A stretch of DNA of 64,000 bases, taken from assembly GCA_021811185.1 (NCBI GenBank), contig JAJZPL010000006.1:1-64000 (forward strand), written 5' to 3'. Under the pieces are notes generated by a model that ran no database searches, had not been told where the DNA came from, and saw only the letters and a program-made list of their open reading frames with translations. Shown here piece by piece: positions 46,335 to 56,500 of this stretch. A program made the translations under genes and the position numbers. Each line of letters opens with the position of its first letter. Positions within the stretch are counted from its first letter, which is position 1. Source of the stretch: a bacterium. GTDB taxonomy: Bacteria; Elusimicrobiota; Elusimicrobia; Elusimicrobiales; UBA9959.

Positions 46335-48290
46335 ATGCAAATATCAGCCGATCGCTTTAAATCCGGGAAGGCCAAATACCTGCTGGCGCTTTTTATCCTG
46401 GCTTTCGCCGTCCACGCGCCTTCGCTCTTCGGCACGTTCGTGTGGGACGACGAGGCTCTGATCCAGGAAGACCAGGGGATGCGCCCCCAGGCCGGCGTTC
46501 TCGAGGTCTTCACGCCGGCCTATTGGAAACAGAACGCGCTGGCCGCGGAGGGCCGCTACCGCCCGCTGCGGGCGCTTACCTTCATGGCGGACCGCCAGTT
46601 CTGGCAGGAAAAGCCGTTCGGTTATAATCTCACCAATATCGTTCTGGACCTTATCGCCGCCATCCTGCTTTTTTTTCTGGCCGGGAAACTGGGGCTGGCG
46701 GAGCTCGGGGCGTTCCTGGCCGCGGCCCTCTTCGTCGTGCATCCGGTCCACGTGGAAGCCGTGGCCTGGATCAAGAACCGGACCGAGCTGCTGATGGCTG
46801 TTTTTTCCCTGTCGTTCTTCCTGCTGTTCCTCAGGCTGCGTTCTTCGGCCTCGGGCCGGGCCGTCAAATGGCTGAAACTTTCTCCGCTTTATATCCTGGC
46901 GCTCTTCTCCAAGGAGTCCGCCGCGGCGCTCTGCGCCACCGTCTCGCTGTATCTCTTCATAGTCGAAGAGGAGCGGCCGCTGGACGTTCTGAAAGAGACT
47001 TTGCCGGCCTGGCTGATGAGCGGGGCTTTTGTGGCGTTTATCCTGATCTTCCTGCGGAGTCCGGGGGCCGGTTCCGGGCCCCATTTGTATTCTTCGGCCC
47101 TGGCGATGGCGCAATATATGCGCCTTTTGTTCTTCCCGTTCGGCCTGAGCGCGGAGCGCCAGCTGGTCACAGGGATAGACTTTATCGGCCCGGTGCTCAT
47201 GGCCGCGCTGGCGGTGTATTTCTGGCGTAAAAAGTCCCGCCTCGCCCTCTTCCTGTCTCTTTGGGCCATAATCGCGGTGATCTCGGTTTCCGCTACGGGG
47301 CTGATGGTGAGCCGGCCGATAGCCGAACAGCGGCTGTATATGGCCGTAGTGCCGGTCGCCCTCCTCGGCGGCGGGGTGCTGGGAGGCACAGCCCCCGGCC
47401 TCTGGCTGCTGTTAATCCTGCTGCCGCTTTTTTCGGCGCTCTCGTACGTAAGGTCCCTCGACTGGAAGGACCCGCTGGTCTTCTGGGAAAAGACGGTGCG
47501 GCAGACTCCCGGCTCCGCCAGGGCGCATTCCAATCTGGGTGTGGCTTACGAGCGTACCGGCAGGGTCTACGACGCCGTAAGCGAGTATCAGGCCGCCATA
47601 AAGCTGGACCCTTCCGGGGTGGAGCCCTATCTTAACCTCGGGGCGATCCTATTCAACGCCGGGAAACTGGGCCCGGCCGAGGGCATGTACGCCGAGGCTT
47701 TCCGGAAAGGCGGGGTTTCCGAGGCTATCATCGGGCTTTCGAGAATATATCTGGCCGAGGGCGAGGCGCTTAAAACACGGAAGCTGCTGGAGGAACTGCT
47801 GCGGGAAGATCCGTCGAACGCGGCGGCGGTCAACATGCTGGGCATTACTTTCATGGTTGCCGGGGACGCGGCCAAGGCGGGGGAGTATTACGGCAAGGCG
47901 CTGGCGATGGACCCGGGTTTTGAGGACGCGATGTACAACCAGGCGGTCCTGCTGCAGCAGCAGGGAAATGTTCCGGGCGCGCTGGCCGCTTACGAGCGGC
48001 TGCTTAAAGAGCACCCGGCCAGCGTGAACGCGCTGAATAACTACGGGATACTGCTGGATATGTCGGGCCGGAAGGACGAGGCTATAGCTATGTTCAAGCG
48101 GGCCGTTCAGGTTTCGCCGGGCTATTTCCCGGCGCATTATAACCTTGGCAACGCCTATCTCGATAAAGGCATGAACCTCGACGCGCTTTCCGAATTCGTG
48201 CGCGTCCTGCAGCTGGACCCGGGGCACAAGAAAGCGGCCGAAAAAGCCGAAAAGTTGAGGAAGACGCTTGGAGAAAATATTAAGAAGTAA
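46335..48290 (+). CDS. TMTC-like GT-C membrane protein with TPRs (copy 2)
   Basis: The 651-residue protein has a first loop motif GTFVWDDEALIQED with the acidic DDE cluster, about ten spans to residue 375 and the shared HPVHVEAVAWIKNRTELL motif. At least six TPRs follow (SARAHSNLGVAYERTGRVYDAV; VEPYLNLGAILFNAGKLG; FEDAMYNQAVLLQQQGNVPGAL; FPAHYNLGNAYLDKGMNLDAL). A TATAAC at 46327-46332 just before the ATG is unlikely to be functional. It overlaps copy 3 by 23 bp. Confidence 0.75.
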   Translation: MQISADRFKSGKAKYLLALFILAFAVHAPSLFGTFVWDDEALIQEDQGMRPQAGVLEVFTPAYWKQNALAAEGRYRPLRALTFMADRQFWQEKPFGYNLTNIVLDLIAAILLFFLAGKLGLAELGAFLAAALFVVHPVHVEAVAWIKNRTELLMAVFSLSFFLLFLRLRSSASGRAVKWLKLSPLYILALFSKESAAALCATVSLYLFIVEEERPLDVLKETLPAWLMSGAFVAFILIFLRSPGAGSGPHLYSSALAMAQYMRLLFFPFGLSAERQLVTGIDFIGPVLMAALAVYFWRKKSRLALFLSLWAIIAVISVSATGLMVSRPIAEQRLYMAVVPVALLGGGVLGGTAPGLWLLLILLPLFSALSYVRSLDWKDPLVFWEKTVRQTPGSARAHSNLGVAYERTGRVYDAVSEYQAAIKLDPSGVEPYLNLGAILFNAGKLGPAEGMYAEAFRKGGVSEAIIGLSRIYLAEGEALKTRKLLEELLREDPSNAAAVNMLGITFMVAGDAAKAGEYYGKALAMDPGFEDAMYNQAVLLQQQGNVPGALAAYERLLKEHPASVNALNNYGILLDMSGRKDEAIAMFKRAVQVSPGYFPAHYNLGNAYLDKGMNLDALSEFVRVLQLDPGHKKAAEKAEKLRKTLGENIKK

Positions 48291-50064
48291 GGCTTTGGGC
48301 GCGGCGCTGGTCTTTCTGGCCGCGTTCCTCGTTTACGCGAATTCGATAAACCCCGTTTTTCATTGGGAAGACGTGGATATCGTAAGCGAGAACGTGCACA
48401 TAAGGACCCTTAAGAACCTGCCGGTCTTTTTCAGGCCGGGCTACGTAAACGTGTACGAGGCCGGCCAGGGGACGCGTTACAGGCCGCTCCGGAGCGTTAC
48501 GCTGGCGCTGGACTACGCTCTTTGGCAAAACGACGCCCGCGGCTACCATCTTACGAACGTGCTGCTCCATTGCCTTACGGCCGTGCTCGTGTGGCTGTTC
48601 TGCCTGCTCGTTTCCGGCGACCCTGTGCTGGCGTTCGTAGCGGGGCTGCTGTTCGCCGTGCATCCCGCGCACGCGGAATCCGTGGCCTGGATAAAGAACC
48701 GGTCCGACATTCTGTGCGCCCTTTTCTATTTCGCCTCGGCCGCCGCGTACGCGGCTTTCCTGCGGGGGTTGGCGCCGGGCCGGAAAGCCGGAGCCGCGCT
48801 GTGCGTCCTGTCGGCCGCGCTCCTCGTCCCCGCCTTCCTGGCCAAAGAGATGGCGCTGTCCGCGCCGTTCGTGCTCACCCTGCTGCTATTGTATTTAAAC
48901 GACAAAGAGGGTAAACCTGTTCTTGACGGCTGGTACTCCCTTGTCCCCCATTATGCCCTGCTGCTGGTCTACCTGCTGTTCAGGGAGAAGTCCATGGGCG
49001 GGGGCGGCGGTTTCCCCGGCGGATTGCCGGCGCACGCGCTGTTCGCCGCGGCAACCGCCGGGAAATACCTGGAAATACTCGTCTGGCCGGTCAGGCTGTC
49101 CATCGAGCGCGCCGTGCCGGCCGGGACGGCCGGGGTGCTGGCGGCGCTGATAGCCCTGGCGGCGGCCTCGGCTGTACCAGCCCTGTATGCGCTAAAAAAA
49201 CGCGAGGGGGCTTTCTGGCTGGCGGCTTTCTTCGCCCTGGCCGTGCCGGTCCTGAACATAATTTATATTCCCGGGCGGCCGCTGGCGGAGCAGCGTCTTT
49301 ACCTGCCAAGCGCGGCTTTCTGCGCTTTCCTGGCCTGGGGCGCGGTACTGTTTATGCGCGGAGGGGCGGGGAAAATCCGGCGCGCGGCCGGCATAGCCGC
49401 CGTGGCCGCGGCGGCGCTGCTTCTGGGCGGGCGGACGGTCTACCGGAACCTGGACTGGAAAAGCGAGGTGCTGCTATGGGAAAAAACCATAGCTTCTTCC
49501 CCTTCTCCCCGCGCCTACAACAATCTGGCGGTGGCCTTTTTGAATGAAAAGCGCTACGGGGAGGCCGTAAACGCCGCGGAACTCAGTTTGAAGGCGGATC
49601 CGGCTTTCGTGGACGCGTATAATACGCTGGGCGCCGCGTATCACGATCTTGGGCTTTACGATAAGAGCATAACTGCTTTTGAAAGAGCGGTCTTTTTCTC
49701 CAGCGGGAGGGCTTATAAATCCCTGATGAACCTGGCGGCGCTTTACAGCCTTACAGGGCGCTGGCAGGAAGCGTTGTCCGTTTATGGGCAGGTGATCGGG
49801 GCCGCGCCTTGGCTGGACGCCGCCTATTATAATATGGGTTTGACGCTCGCCGAACATGGGCGGGGGGATGAGGCGCTGCGCGCTTTCCGCGAGGCTTTGT
49901 CTCTCAACCCGTACAATGCGCTGGCTTACGTAATGATGGGGCGTGTTTACGCCGCGAAAAAAAACGCTCCCGCGGCGGAGGCCGCCTACAAAGAGGCGCT
50001 GAAGCTGGAGCCTTCCAACTCCGAGGCCTCGGCCTATCTTTTCAGGCGCAAGCGCCATCCTTGA
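48268..50064 (+). CDS. TMTC-like GT-C membrane protein with TPRs (copy 3), TTG start
   Basis: The 598-residue protein begins with TTG at 48268, preceded by TTGAGGA with 7 bp spacing and overlapping copy 2 by 23 bp. No ATG or GTG is available before the first membrane span, so the rare start looks genuine. The first loop has FHWEDVDIV and the shared HPAHAESVAWIKNRSDIL motif. About ten spans reach residue 400, and four TPRs follow (SPRAYNNLAVAFLNEKRYGEAV; AYNTLGAAYHDLGLYDKSI; DAAYYNMGLTLAEHGRGDEAL). It is the last gene before the giant protein. Confidence 0.75.
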   Translation: MEKILRSKALGAALVFLAAFLVYANSINPVFHWEDVDIVSENVHIRTLKNLPVFFRPGYVNVYEAGQGTRYRPLRSVTLALDYALWQNDARGYHLTNVLLHCLTAVLVWLFCLLVSGDPVLAFVAGLLFAVHPAHAESVAWIKNRSDILCALFYFASAAAYAAFLRGLAPGRKAGAALCVLSAALLVPAFLAKEMALSAPFVLTLLLLYLNDKEGKPVLDGWYSLVPHYALLLVYLLFREKSMGGGGGFPGGLPAHALFAAATAGKYLEILVWPVRLSIERAVPAGTAGVLAALIALAAASAVPALYALKKREGAFWLAAFFALAVPVLNIIYIPGRPLAEQRLYLPSAAFCAFLAWGAVLFMRGGAGKIRRAAGIAAVAAAALLLGGRTVYRNLDWKSEVLLWEKTIASSPSPRAYNNLAVAFLNEKRYGEAVNAAELSLKADPAFVDAYNTLGAAYHDLGLYDKSITAFERAVFFSSGRAYKSLMNLAALYSLTGRWQEALSVYGQVIGAAPWLDAAYYNMGLTLAEHGRGDEALRAFREALSLNPYNALAYVMMGRVYAAKKNAPAAEAAYKEALKLEPSNSEASAYLFRRKRHP

Positions 50065-50066
50065 CC

Positions 50067-50088
50067 TGTCAAGGCCATGGCCTTGACA
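50067..50088. promoter_or_regulatory. 22-bp perfect palindrome overlapping a -35 element
   Basis: TGTCAAGGCCA/TGGCCTTGACA is a perfect 22-bp palindrome. Its last six bases, TTGACA (50083-50088), are the -35 of the promoter below. It is well placed to be an operator. It also begins 3 bp after the preceding stop codon, so it could instead be a REP-type extragenic palindrome that has supplied the -35. Confidence 0.6.
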
Positions 50089-50110
50089 AACCGGACTTAT
50101 CTGCTATAAT
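50083..50110 (+). promoter_or_regulatory. Consensus sigma-70 promoter of the giant gene
   Basis: TTGACA at 50083-50088, a 16-bp spacer and TATAAT at 50105-50110: both hexamers are perfect. Transcription should start near 50117, giving a leader of about 400 nt before the coding region. This is the strongest promoter in the window. Confidence 0.82.
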
Positions 50111-50138
50111 ATATTCGCAGCGTAGTGTGGTTGCGGTG

Positions 50139-50269
50139 CCCCGCTCTTTTGGCGCAGCGTAGTGCGGCGTAGTTTCGGCGAAGTTGCGGTCGCAGACAGA
50201 CGCGGTGCGGTGCAGGCTGCAGTGTGCAGGTTAGCGGCGGCGTGCGGTGTGTGTCCCAAAAGAGCGGGG
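50139..50269 (+). other. Long-stem leader structure of unknown function
   Basis: CCCCGCTCTTTTGG at 50139-50152 pairs perfectly with CCAAAAGAGCGGGG at 50256-50269. The arms enclose about 103 nt that are rich in G and T with few A, and that repeat GCAGCGTAGTG and GCGGTG-like units. The right arm runs into TGTTTATTTTA, so it may act as a long-range terminator. No known RNA family is recognised. No gene is seen from 50111 to 50520. Confidence 0.5.
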
Positions 50270-50286
50270 TGTTTATTTTAGATCCG

Positions 50287-50366
50287 ATAATAGCAAAGCC
50301 GGCCAAAGCCGGCGGCGCAAAGCTTAGGGCCCAGCGGGGGTTGCCTGGCTGCCGAAGACGACTATG
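50287..50366 (+). promoter_or_regulatory. GEMM-I-like cyclic dinucleotide riboswitch
   Basis: The segment aligns by eye to c-di-GMP-I (GEMM) aptamers. A TAGCAAAG start is followed by a 6-bp hairpin GCCGGC-CAAA-GCCGGC, then GGCGCAAAGC, which matches the conserved GACGCAAAGC. A variable stem and a GGCTGCCGAAGA end follow. ATAG at 50290-50293 can pair with CTAT at 50362-50365 to close P1. The tetraloop is CAAA rather than GNRA. The base I align with ligand-contacting G20 of the Vibrio Vc2 RNA is A (50292), as in cGAMP-type GEMM-Ib. The terminator at 50407 provides an expression platform. This is by-eye recognition, not a covariance-model result. Confidence 0.6.
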
Positions 50367-50406
50367 GAAGAGAGGTCCTGTGCCCTCTGTTACGCGTTTT
50401 TAAACG

Positions 50407-50441
50407 CCGTTGCGGCTTTTGCCGCAGCGGTTTTTCTATTT
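50407..50441 (+). terminator. Intrinsic terminator within the leader (expression platform)
   Basis: The 10-bp stem CCGTTGCGGC/GCCGCAGCGG (one G-T pair) with a TTTT loop is followed by TTTTTCTATTT. It lies 41 nt after the aptamer and upstream of the coding region. GTTGCCTGGC at 50340-50349, inside the aptamer, is complementary to 50447-50456 just after the terminator, a possible alternative long-range pairing. Confidence 0.85.
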
Positions 50442-50472
50442 CCAGGCCAGGCAACAACTATTTTGCCAGTTT

Positions 50473-50507
50473 GTAACCTTTTCGTAACTTTATTAATTTA
50501 TTATAAT
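50473..50507 (+). promoter_or_regulatory. GTAAC 11-bp repeat and -10 close to the giant gene
   Basis: GTAAC at 50473-50477 and 50484-50488 are exactly 11 bp apart with a CTTTTC spacer. TATAAT at 50502-50507 follows 13 bp after the second half-site. This would be a second, terminator-independent promoter, starting near 50514. It is the best copy of the motif in the window. Confidence 0.5.
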
Positions 50508-50520
50508 AATAGGGCATTGA

Positions 50521-53500
50521 ATGACCCGGCACAGGAAAAAAATATTCCTGGCAGGGTGTTCTTTGCGTTTGGTAAAAATGATGGCCTTAAAAGGTAAGGA
50601 TAAAGCGGCAAGACTCGCGGCCCGGATATTCCGGGCGGCGGCTATTTGCGCTTTTTCCGCCATAACTATCCTGGCCTCGCAGAAGAAGGCCGCTGCGGCG
50701 GATTACGAGTGGGGCGTTAAGTACGCCATGTACGAACTGCGCGGCCGCAACTGGGGCTCCACCGGAGCCAAGACCACCGTAGCCTTCCGTTTTACCGCCC
50801 AGTACACCGGCAACCTGGACCAGATCGCCGTTCTGGTGGGCCGCGCCCCGAACTCCAACCAGGGTATGCTGATCGGCATTTCCGATACCCTCGGGACTAC
50901 TTCCAACGCCCAGACTTTCCTGGCGCAATCCAACGTAAACCAGTCCGGTTCCAATTCCGGCTACCCGTACTGGCAGTCGCAGAGCACGCTTTCCCTCCCG
51001 GTTACCGCCGGCCAGGACTATTACCTGCTGATGCGCCCGACCTCCATGACCAGCGGCGGCGCTTACCGCGCCGGCGTGGTCTACGGGTTTTCAAACGCCG
51101 ACACCCAGGACTCTGCGCTTAACCTTGTCTACCCCAACGGTGCCACCGATAATAACCTGCAGGTGTACTATTCTAAAAGCAGCGTAGAGCCTTATTCCCA
51201 GGTAGGCAACGCCATGCCTACTTTCGTGGTGCGCTATACCCTGCCCGACACCTCGGTGGCTTACCAAGGCCAGCCTTACGGCGCTTTTTCTTCTGGCAAC
51301 TACGAAGCCGGCCTGGCCGTGGGTGAGGGCGCCATAAGCGCTACCACGCCTAACTCCCTGCAGAACATCCTGGACCAGAGCAATGTTTACGGCACCCGCG
51401 CGATGGGTTATTTTTTCACCGCGAATGCCGCCACTAAAAACATCATAAAAGCCAAAACCTACCTCACGAAGGTCGGCAACCCCGCCGATTCCCTTTATAT
51501 CCGTGTGGTAAGGGCCGTGCCGCCTTATACCGTAGTTATAGACACCACGGTCTATTCCCCCGCTGCCGGTATTTCCGCCACCTGGGGCTGGCAGCCGGCT
51601 GACGGCGTATCCTTCCCCGGCGGCGCCCTGACCAGCGGCTGGTCTTATTACGTATATTTCTTCTCTCCCGGCAGCAGCAGCGGCAACAACTACCGGCTGG
51701 CCCCCATGGACATGAAGGATATGGATAACGTGGTCCCTGCGGGCGCCGACAGCCTTACCGTCAACGGCACCGGCGACTACTACGTTTACGCGGCCAACGA
51801 TAACAACATAGCCAATTTCGCCCGGCCTTACGCCAACTCCCACGGCGATCTCCCGATAGTGCTGACCGCCGATAACGATCCTCCCGACACCGGGGTTACG
51901 CAGCCTATAAACGGTTCTTCGCGCAGTTCTATGCCTGCCATTACGGGTACCGCGTTCGACAATTATTTCATGCGCGCCGGCGGCGTGGAACTTTGCATAA
52001 GGAACATAACCAGCGGTAAGGTCTGGACCGGTTCGGCCTGGACGGACTGGGGCGGCGCCCCGGTGTGGGTTTCCACCGGCCCGGCTTCCGCCAGCGCGGG
52101 TACCACCGTGAGCTGGGTCTACTATATGACCTGGGCGCATAACAACCGCTACGACATTTATTCCCGCGCCAAGGACAGCGTTAACAACTACAGCATAGGA
52201 TGGGACACCAATACTTTCTATTTCGACCAGTACCAGCCTCCGCCGGCCGAAGTGCCCGATTCCACCATGACTTTCCCGTCCAACGGGATCTTCGTGAGCG
52301 CCCTGGATACTATAAGCGGCACGGCTTCCGATAACTCCCCGAACGGCAACATAAGCCTGGTGAAGTGGATGCTGTGGAAGAGCGGGTTTTGGTGGGATGG
52401 CGGCCTCTGGCAAGCCGGCACCCCGCCCTCTAACATAGACACCTATTGGCTTAACTCCGATGACGGCAGCGGTTCCTACCTGGTGAACTGGCACGAGTAT
52501 TTCGCCAACGGCCAGATCCCGCCGTCGACCCAGATGACCACCGGGACTACTTATTATATAGCCTCCCGCGCGCAGGACAACGTGGTGGACGCGTCCGGCA
52601 ACCCCCTGCCCAATAAGGAGCTGGCTCTTTCGACCTTCACTTTTTACTGGGACGCCGTGCCGCCCACCTCTGTTATCACTTTCCCAGCGGACGGCGGCGT
52701 GGCCGGTCCCACCCCGGTCTTTTACGGTACCTATTATGACCAACATTCAGGCATAAGCCCCGCCAAGGGCGGTACGGTAAAGATAAAACTTTACGATAAG
52801 ACCAATAAACTTTATTATTACAACGGCGACTGGCGTACTGTCGAGCCCACGGTGACCCAGATGCCGGACGCCGATATCTGGGCTTCGTCGTGGACCTACA
52901 CCGCGCCGCCGCTGACCGGCGGCAACACCTACCTTCTTGTCGGTATAGCCAAGGACAGTTCCTTGCCGGGTAATTACCAGACGGTTCTGAACGTGGGGAC
53001 CTCCTCCAACACTTTTATCTGCGATAACCAGAATCCTTCCACCTATATAGACACCCCGGCCACCGCCTTCCGCGACAAGTTGACAGCCATAACAGGCACC
53101 GCGCAGGATGCGCCCCAGGCTTCCCAGATCGGCAGTGTGGAACTTGAGATAGTGTACCCCGCCGATGCCCCGGCTTTCGCCTGGGACGGCGCGGGCGGAA
53201 CCTGGCGGGCCTCCTCAGGGAATTTCAGCACCTATACGGTGCTCAGCGGCGGCTATCCCAATTGGACTTATGCTGTCCCCGGCGGCCTTGCCTGGCAGGA
53301 AGGGGTGGAATACCGCATCCGTGCCCGCGCCGTGGATACTATAGGCAATAAGGACAATTTGTTTACCCCCGGCGTGAACGAGCGCCGCTTCAAGTACGAC
53401 GTCTCGGTGCCTACCTCGGCGGTAACCCTTATTACCGAGGACGGCGCGGACCAATCCGTGTCCGACGTTTTCTTCAAGAACATGAGCAAGATCCAGGGCA

Positions 53501-56500
53501 CCGCGGTGGACCTGCCGGCCGTGCCTTACGGCGGCCTGGCCGGAGTTTATGTCTATATAGAAAAGGTGGACGCGCCGTTCGCGGGCTATTTCTGGGACGC
53601 CGCAGGCGGCGTCTGGCGCAGCGACCTCGGCCCCATCAAGAACAACGGTTCTCTTACCGGTTACGGTTGGGAATTGGACACTTCCGCGGTCCCGTGGGTG
53701 GACGGCGGAGGAAAATGGACCAACGGCGGAACTTTCCGCATAAAGTCCGAGGCCCGCGACTCCGCGGAGCCCGGCAACGCCCCTTCTCCGGCGGGCAACA
53801 GGGAAAAACTGGGGGTTTATGCCAACTTGTCTTATAAGGACGTGGTGGTCGACCCTAAGCGGCCCGTAACCACTATAACGAATATTCCCGCCAACGGGTA
53901 TACTAACAGCCTGCCGGTGATAAACGGCACGGTTTCGGACATGGACGCGGCCGTCAACTACATTCCGTCCATAAATAACGTAAAGGTCAATATCGTGCAG
54001 GCCAACCCGCCGCCGGTGCAGACTTATAACGGGAGCAGCTGGGATATAGGCGACCTCCAGGATGCGGGGCACTGGCTCGCCGCGGCCTATGTCGGTTACT
54101 CCTCCGGAACCTGGAGCTACCCCTCCAGTATATGGGCGCACGGCACCTCGTACAGGGTTATAGCCAAGGCCACGGACCGCGCCGGCAACTACGACGCGCC
54201 CCTGACCACGCGTACCTTCACTTACGACGTTTACCAGCCCATGCCCACCGAGGCGCCCAATAGCGCCATAGGCTTCCCGTACGACGGGTATAATACCAAC
54301 GACTGGAGCACGCTGACCACTATTTCCGGCACCGGCTTCGACAACCCGCCCATAGGCAAGATAAACAAGGTCAATATCACGCTGGTGCGCCAACTGGGGA
54401 ACACCACTTCCTATTGGAGCGGTTCCACCTGGGTCAGCACCACTTCCGTGGCACCTGTGGATATGAACTTCTGGCAGACGGCCAGCCCTCTCGACGGCGC
54501 TTACGACAGTTCCGAAGAGCCTTATATCTGTTCCAAGACCGATCCAGGCTGCCCTTCGCCAGACGGCGCGGCGATGTGGGAGAAAAACACCATTTATCAT
54601 ATTTTCTCCCAGAGCTGGGACTGGGCCGGCAACTACGAGCATGAAAGGAGCACGGTCACCTTCGTTTACGAAGTGGAGGCGCCCACTGTCGCCGTTACCT
54701 ACCCGGTGACCAACGGTTACGTATCCTCGTCGGGCAAGGTGGAAGGTACTGCCGCCGATAACTGGCCCGGCATGGTAGGCAAGGTTTACGCCCGCATAAA
54801 GCGCAACTCCGACGGGTTCTACTGGGACAGTTCCATTTCCAATTGGAGCAATGTGGGCGCGCCCGAGATCTGGAACGACGTCTCGCTTTACGGAACGCTG
54901 AGTCCCAACGGCACCTGGTGGCAGCTTGACGCCACGCCGTGGGCCACCGGGGTTTTTTACGAGGTCAGCGCCAAGGGCCGGGACAAGGCCGGCAATTGGG
55001 CCGTGCAGTATTCCACCGCGTTCAACGTGGCCGCCGATTTTACGCTGCCTTCGTCCAGCGTTACCTACCCCGCCAACGGCGACGACCTGCAGACCAACCT
55101 TACGGTCATTTCAGGGTCCGCCTCCGACGTGGCTCCTGGCGTGGTCAACAAGGTGCTGCTTTCCTACTACCGCGTTTCGCCCGCGGGCTACTGGAACGGC
55201 GTTAACTGGGCTTCCGGCTCGGAAGTTTTCTTTGACGCCACCACCGTGGATACGGTCGGCAACAAGTGGTCGGCTACCGGGCCTTCGTCGCCCACCTGGA
55301 TAACCTCGGATACCGGGTACGAGTACCAGATCTTCGCCAAGGCCGTGGACAAGGCCGGCAACGAGGTCATTAGGCCCGGCTCCCCGGCGCTTAATTCCCC
55401 GCTGATCCAGTTCCGGCTGCGCACGCCTCTGCCTCTTTCCGGGATCACTTCCCCGGACGCCTCGGTCCCGCACTGGAAGGCCAACCCCAGCATGTCCATC
55501 ATGGGTACGGCCATCTTCTCCACCACGGTGCAGCTGCGTATCACCGATTACGGCGCCGACCTGACCGAGGGCACCGGCGACGACCTTGTGTATACCGGCA
55601 ACTCCGGGCTTCCCTGGATCTCCGCACTGGGCAACCCCAACCTGTATATAGGTGTGCAGTCCTTCGACGGCTTTAACTGGCAGACCACGCTGCCCACCGG
55701 CGACTGGAACGGCAACAGGAGCTACCGCGTAAAATCGAAGGCCTCGCACGAGGTAAATCTTTACTACGAGAACCCCGGCGGCGGCCGCGAGTTCGTTATA
55801 GATTCCAGCGCCCCCGCTCTGGGCATCACTTACCCGGACAAGGCTTTCATGAAAGAAGTGACCGCGCTGGAGGGCACTATCACAGATATAGCCCCCGGGG
55901 CGCTGAAAACCAGTTATTTCCGTGTCAAGCGTCAGTCCGCCAACGAATTCTGGAACTGGCAGGCTTCTACTTTTACCGCGCTTGACGGTTCTTACACCGA
56001 TCTTCCCGCCACGGTGATAGGCGGCATTGCCTCTTATACCACCGACTATTTTCTGACCGGCGCCGCCTGGGAGGCGGACCAGACTTACGTGGCGCAGCTC
56101 TACTCCACCGACAAGGCCGGCAACACCGGCGTTGCCGCGGATATGACTTTTACCGTGGACCGCTCTTCTCCTACCTCCCGCATCCTGCTGCCGCTCGACG
56201 CTAACGGCAGCGGCATGCGCTCTCTTCCTTCTATTTCGGGTACGGCTTTCGACGCCCACCTTAACGCCAGGGTGCAGATAGCCATCCGCAAGTACGCCGG
56301 CACGCAGACCTGGTTCGACGGCGCCGGGTTCACTATTACGGGCGACGTGCCCAACTGGATCGACATCACCGGGGCCAACGGCTACCTGTCGCCCAGCGCC
56401 ACCAGCTGGATCTACGCCCCCGCCGGGCTCGACGCCGCCTTCTCGGAGAATTACCGCTACCTGATCCAGGAGCGCGCCGTGGACCTGGCGGGTAATACGC

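Noticed and set aside
50097-50306. 69-residue - strand frame in the leader
   Set aside because: It covers the promoter and structured leader and has no start context or family likeness. The strong promoter points the other way.
50364-50597. 77-codon + strand frame with a hydrophobic stretch, possibly a leader peptide
   Set aside because: It runs through the 3' end of the aptamer, the terminator stem and the GTAAC box, and overlaps the giant gene. Its ATG has no ribosome-binding site.
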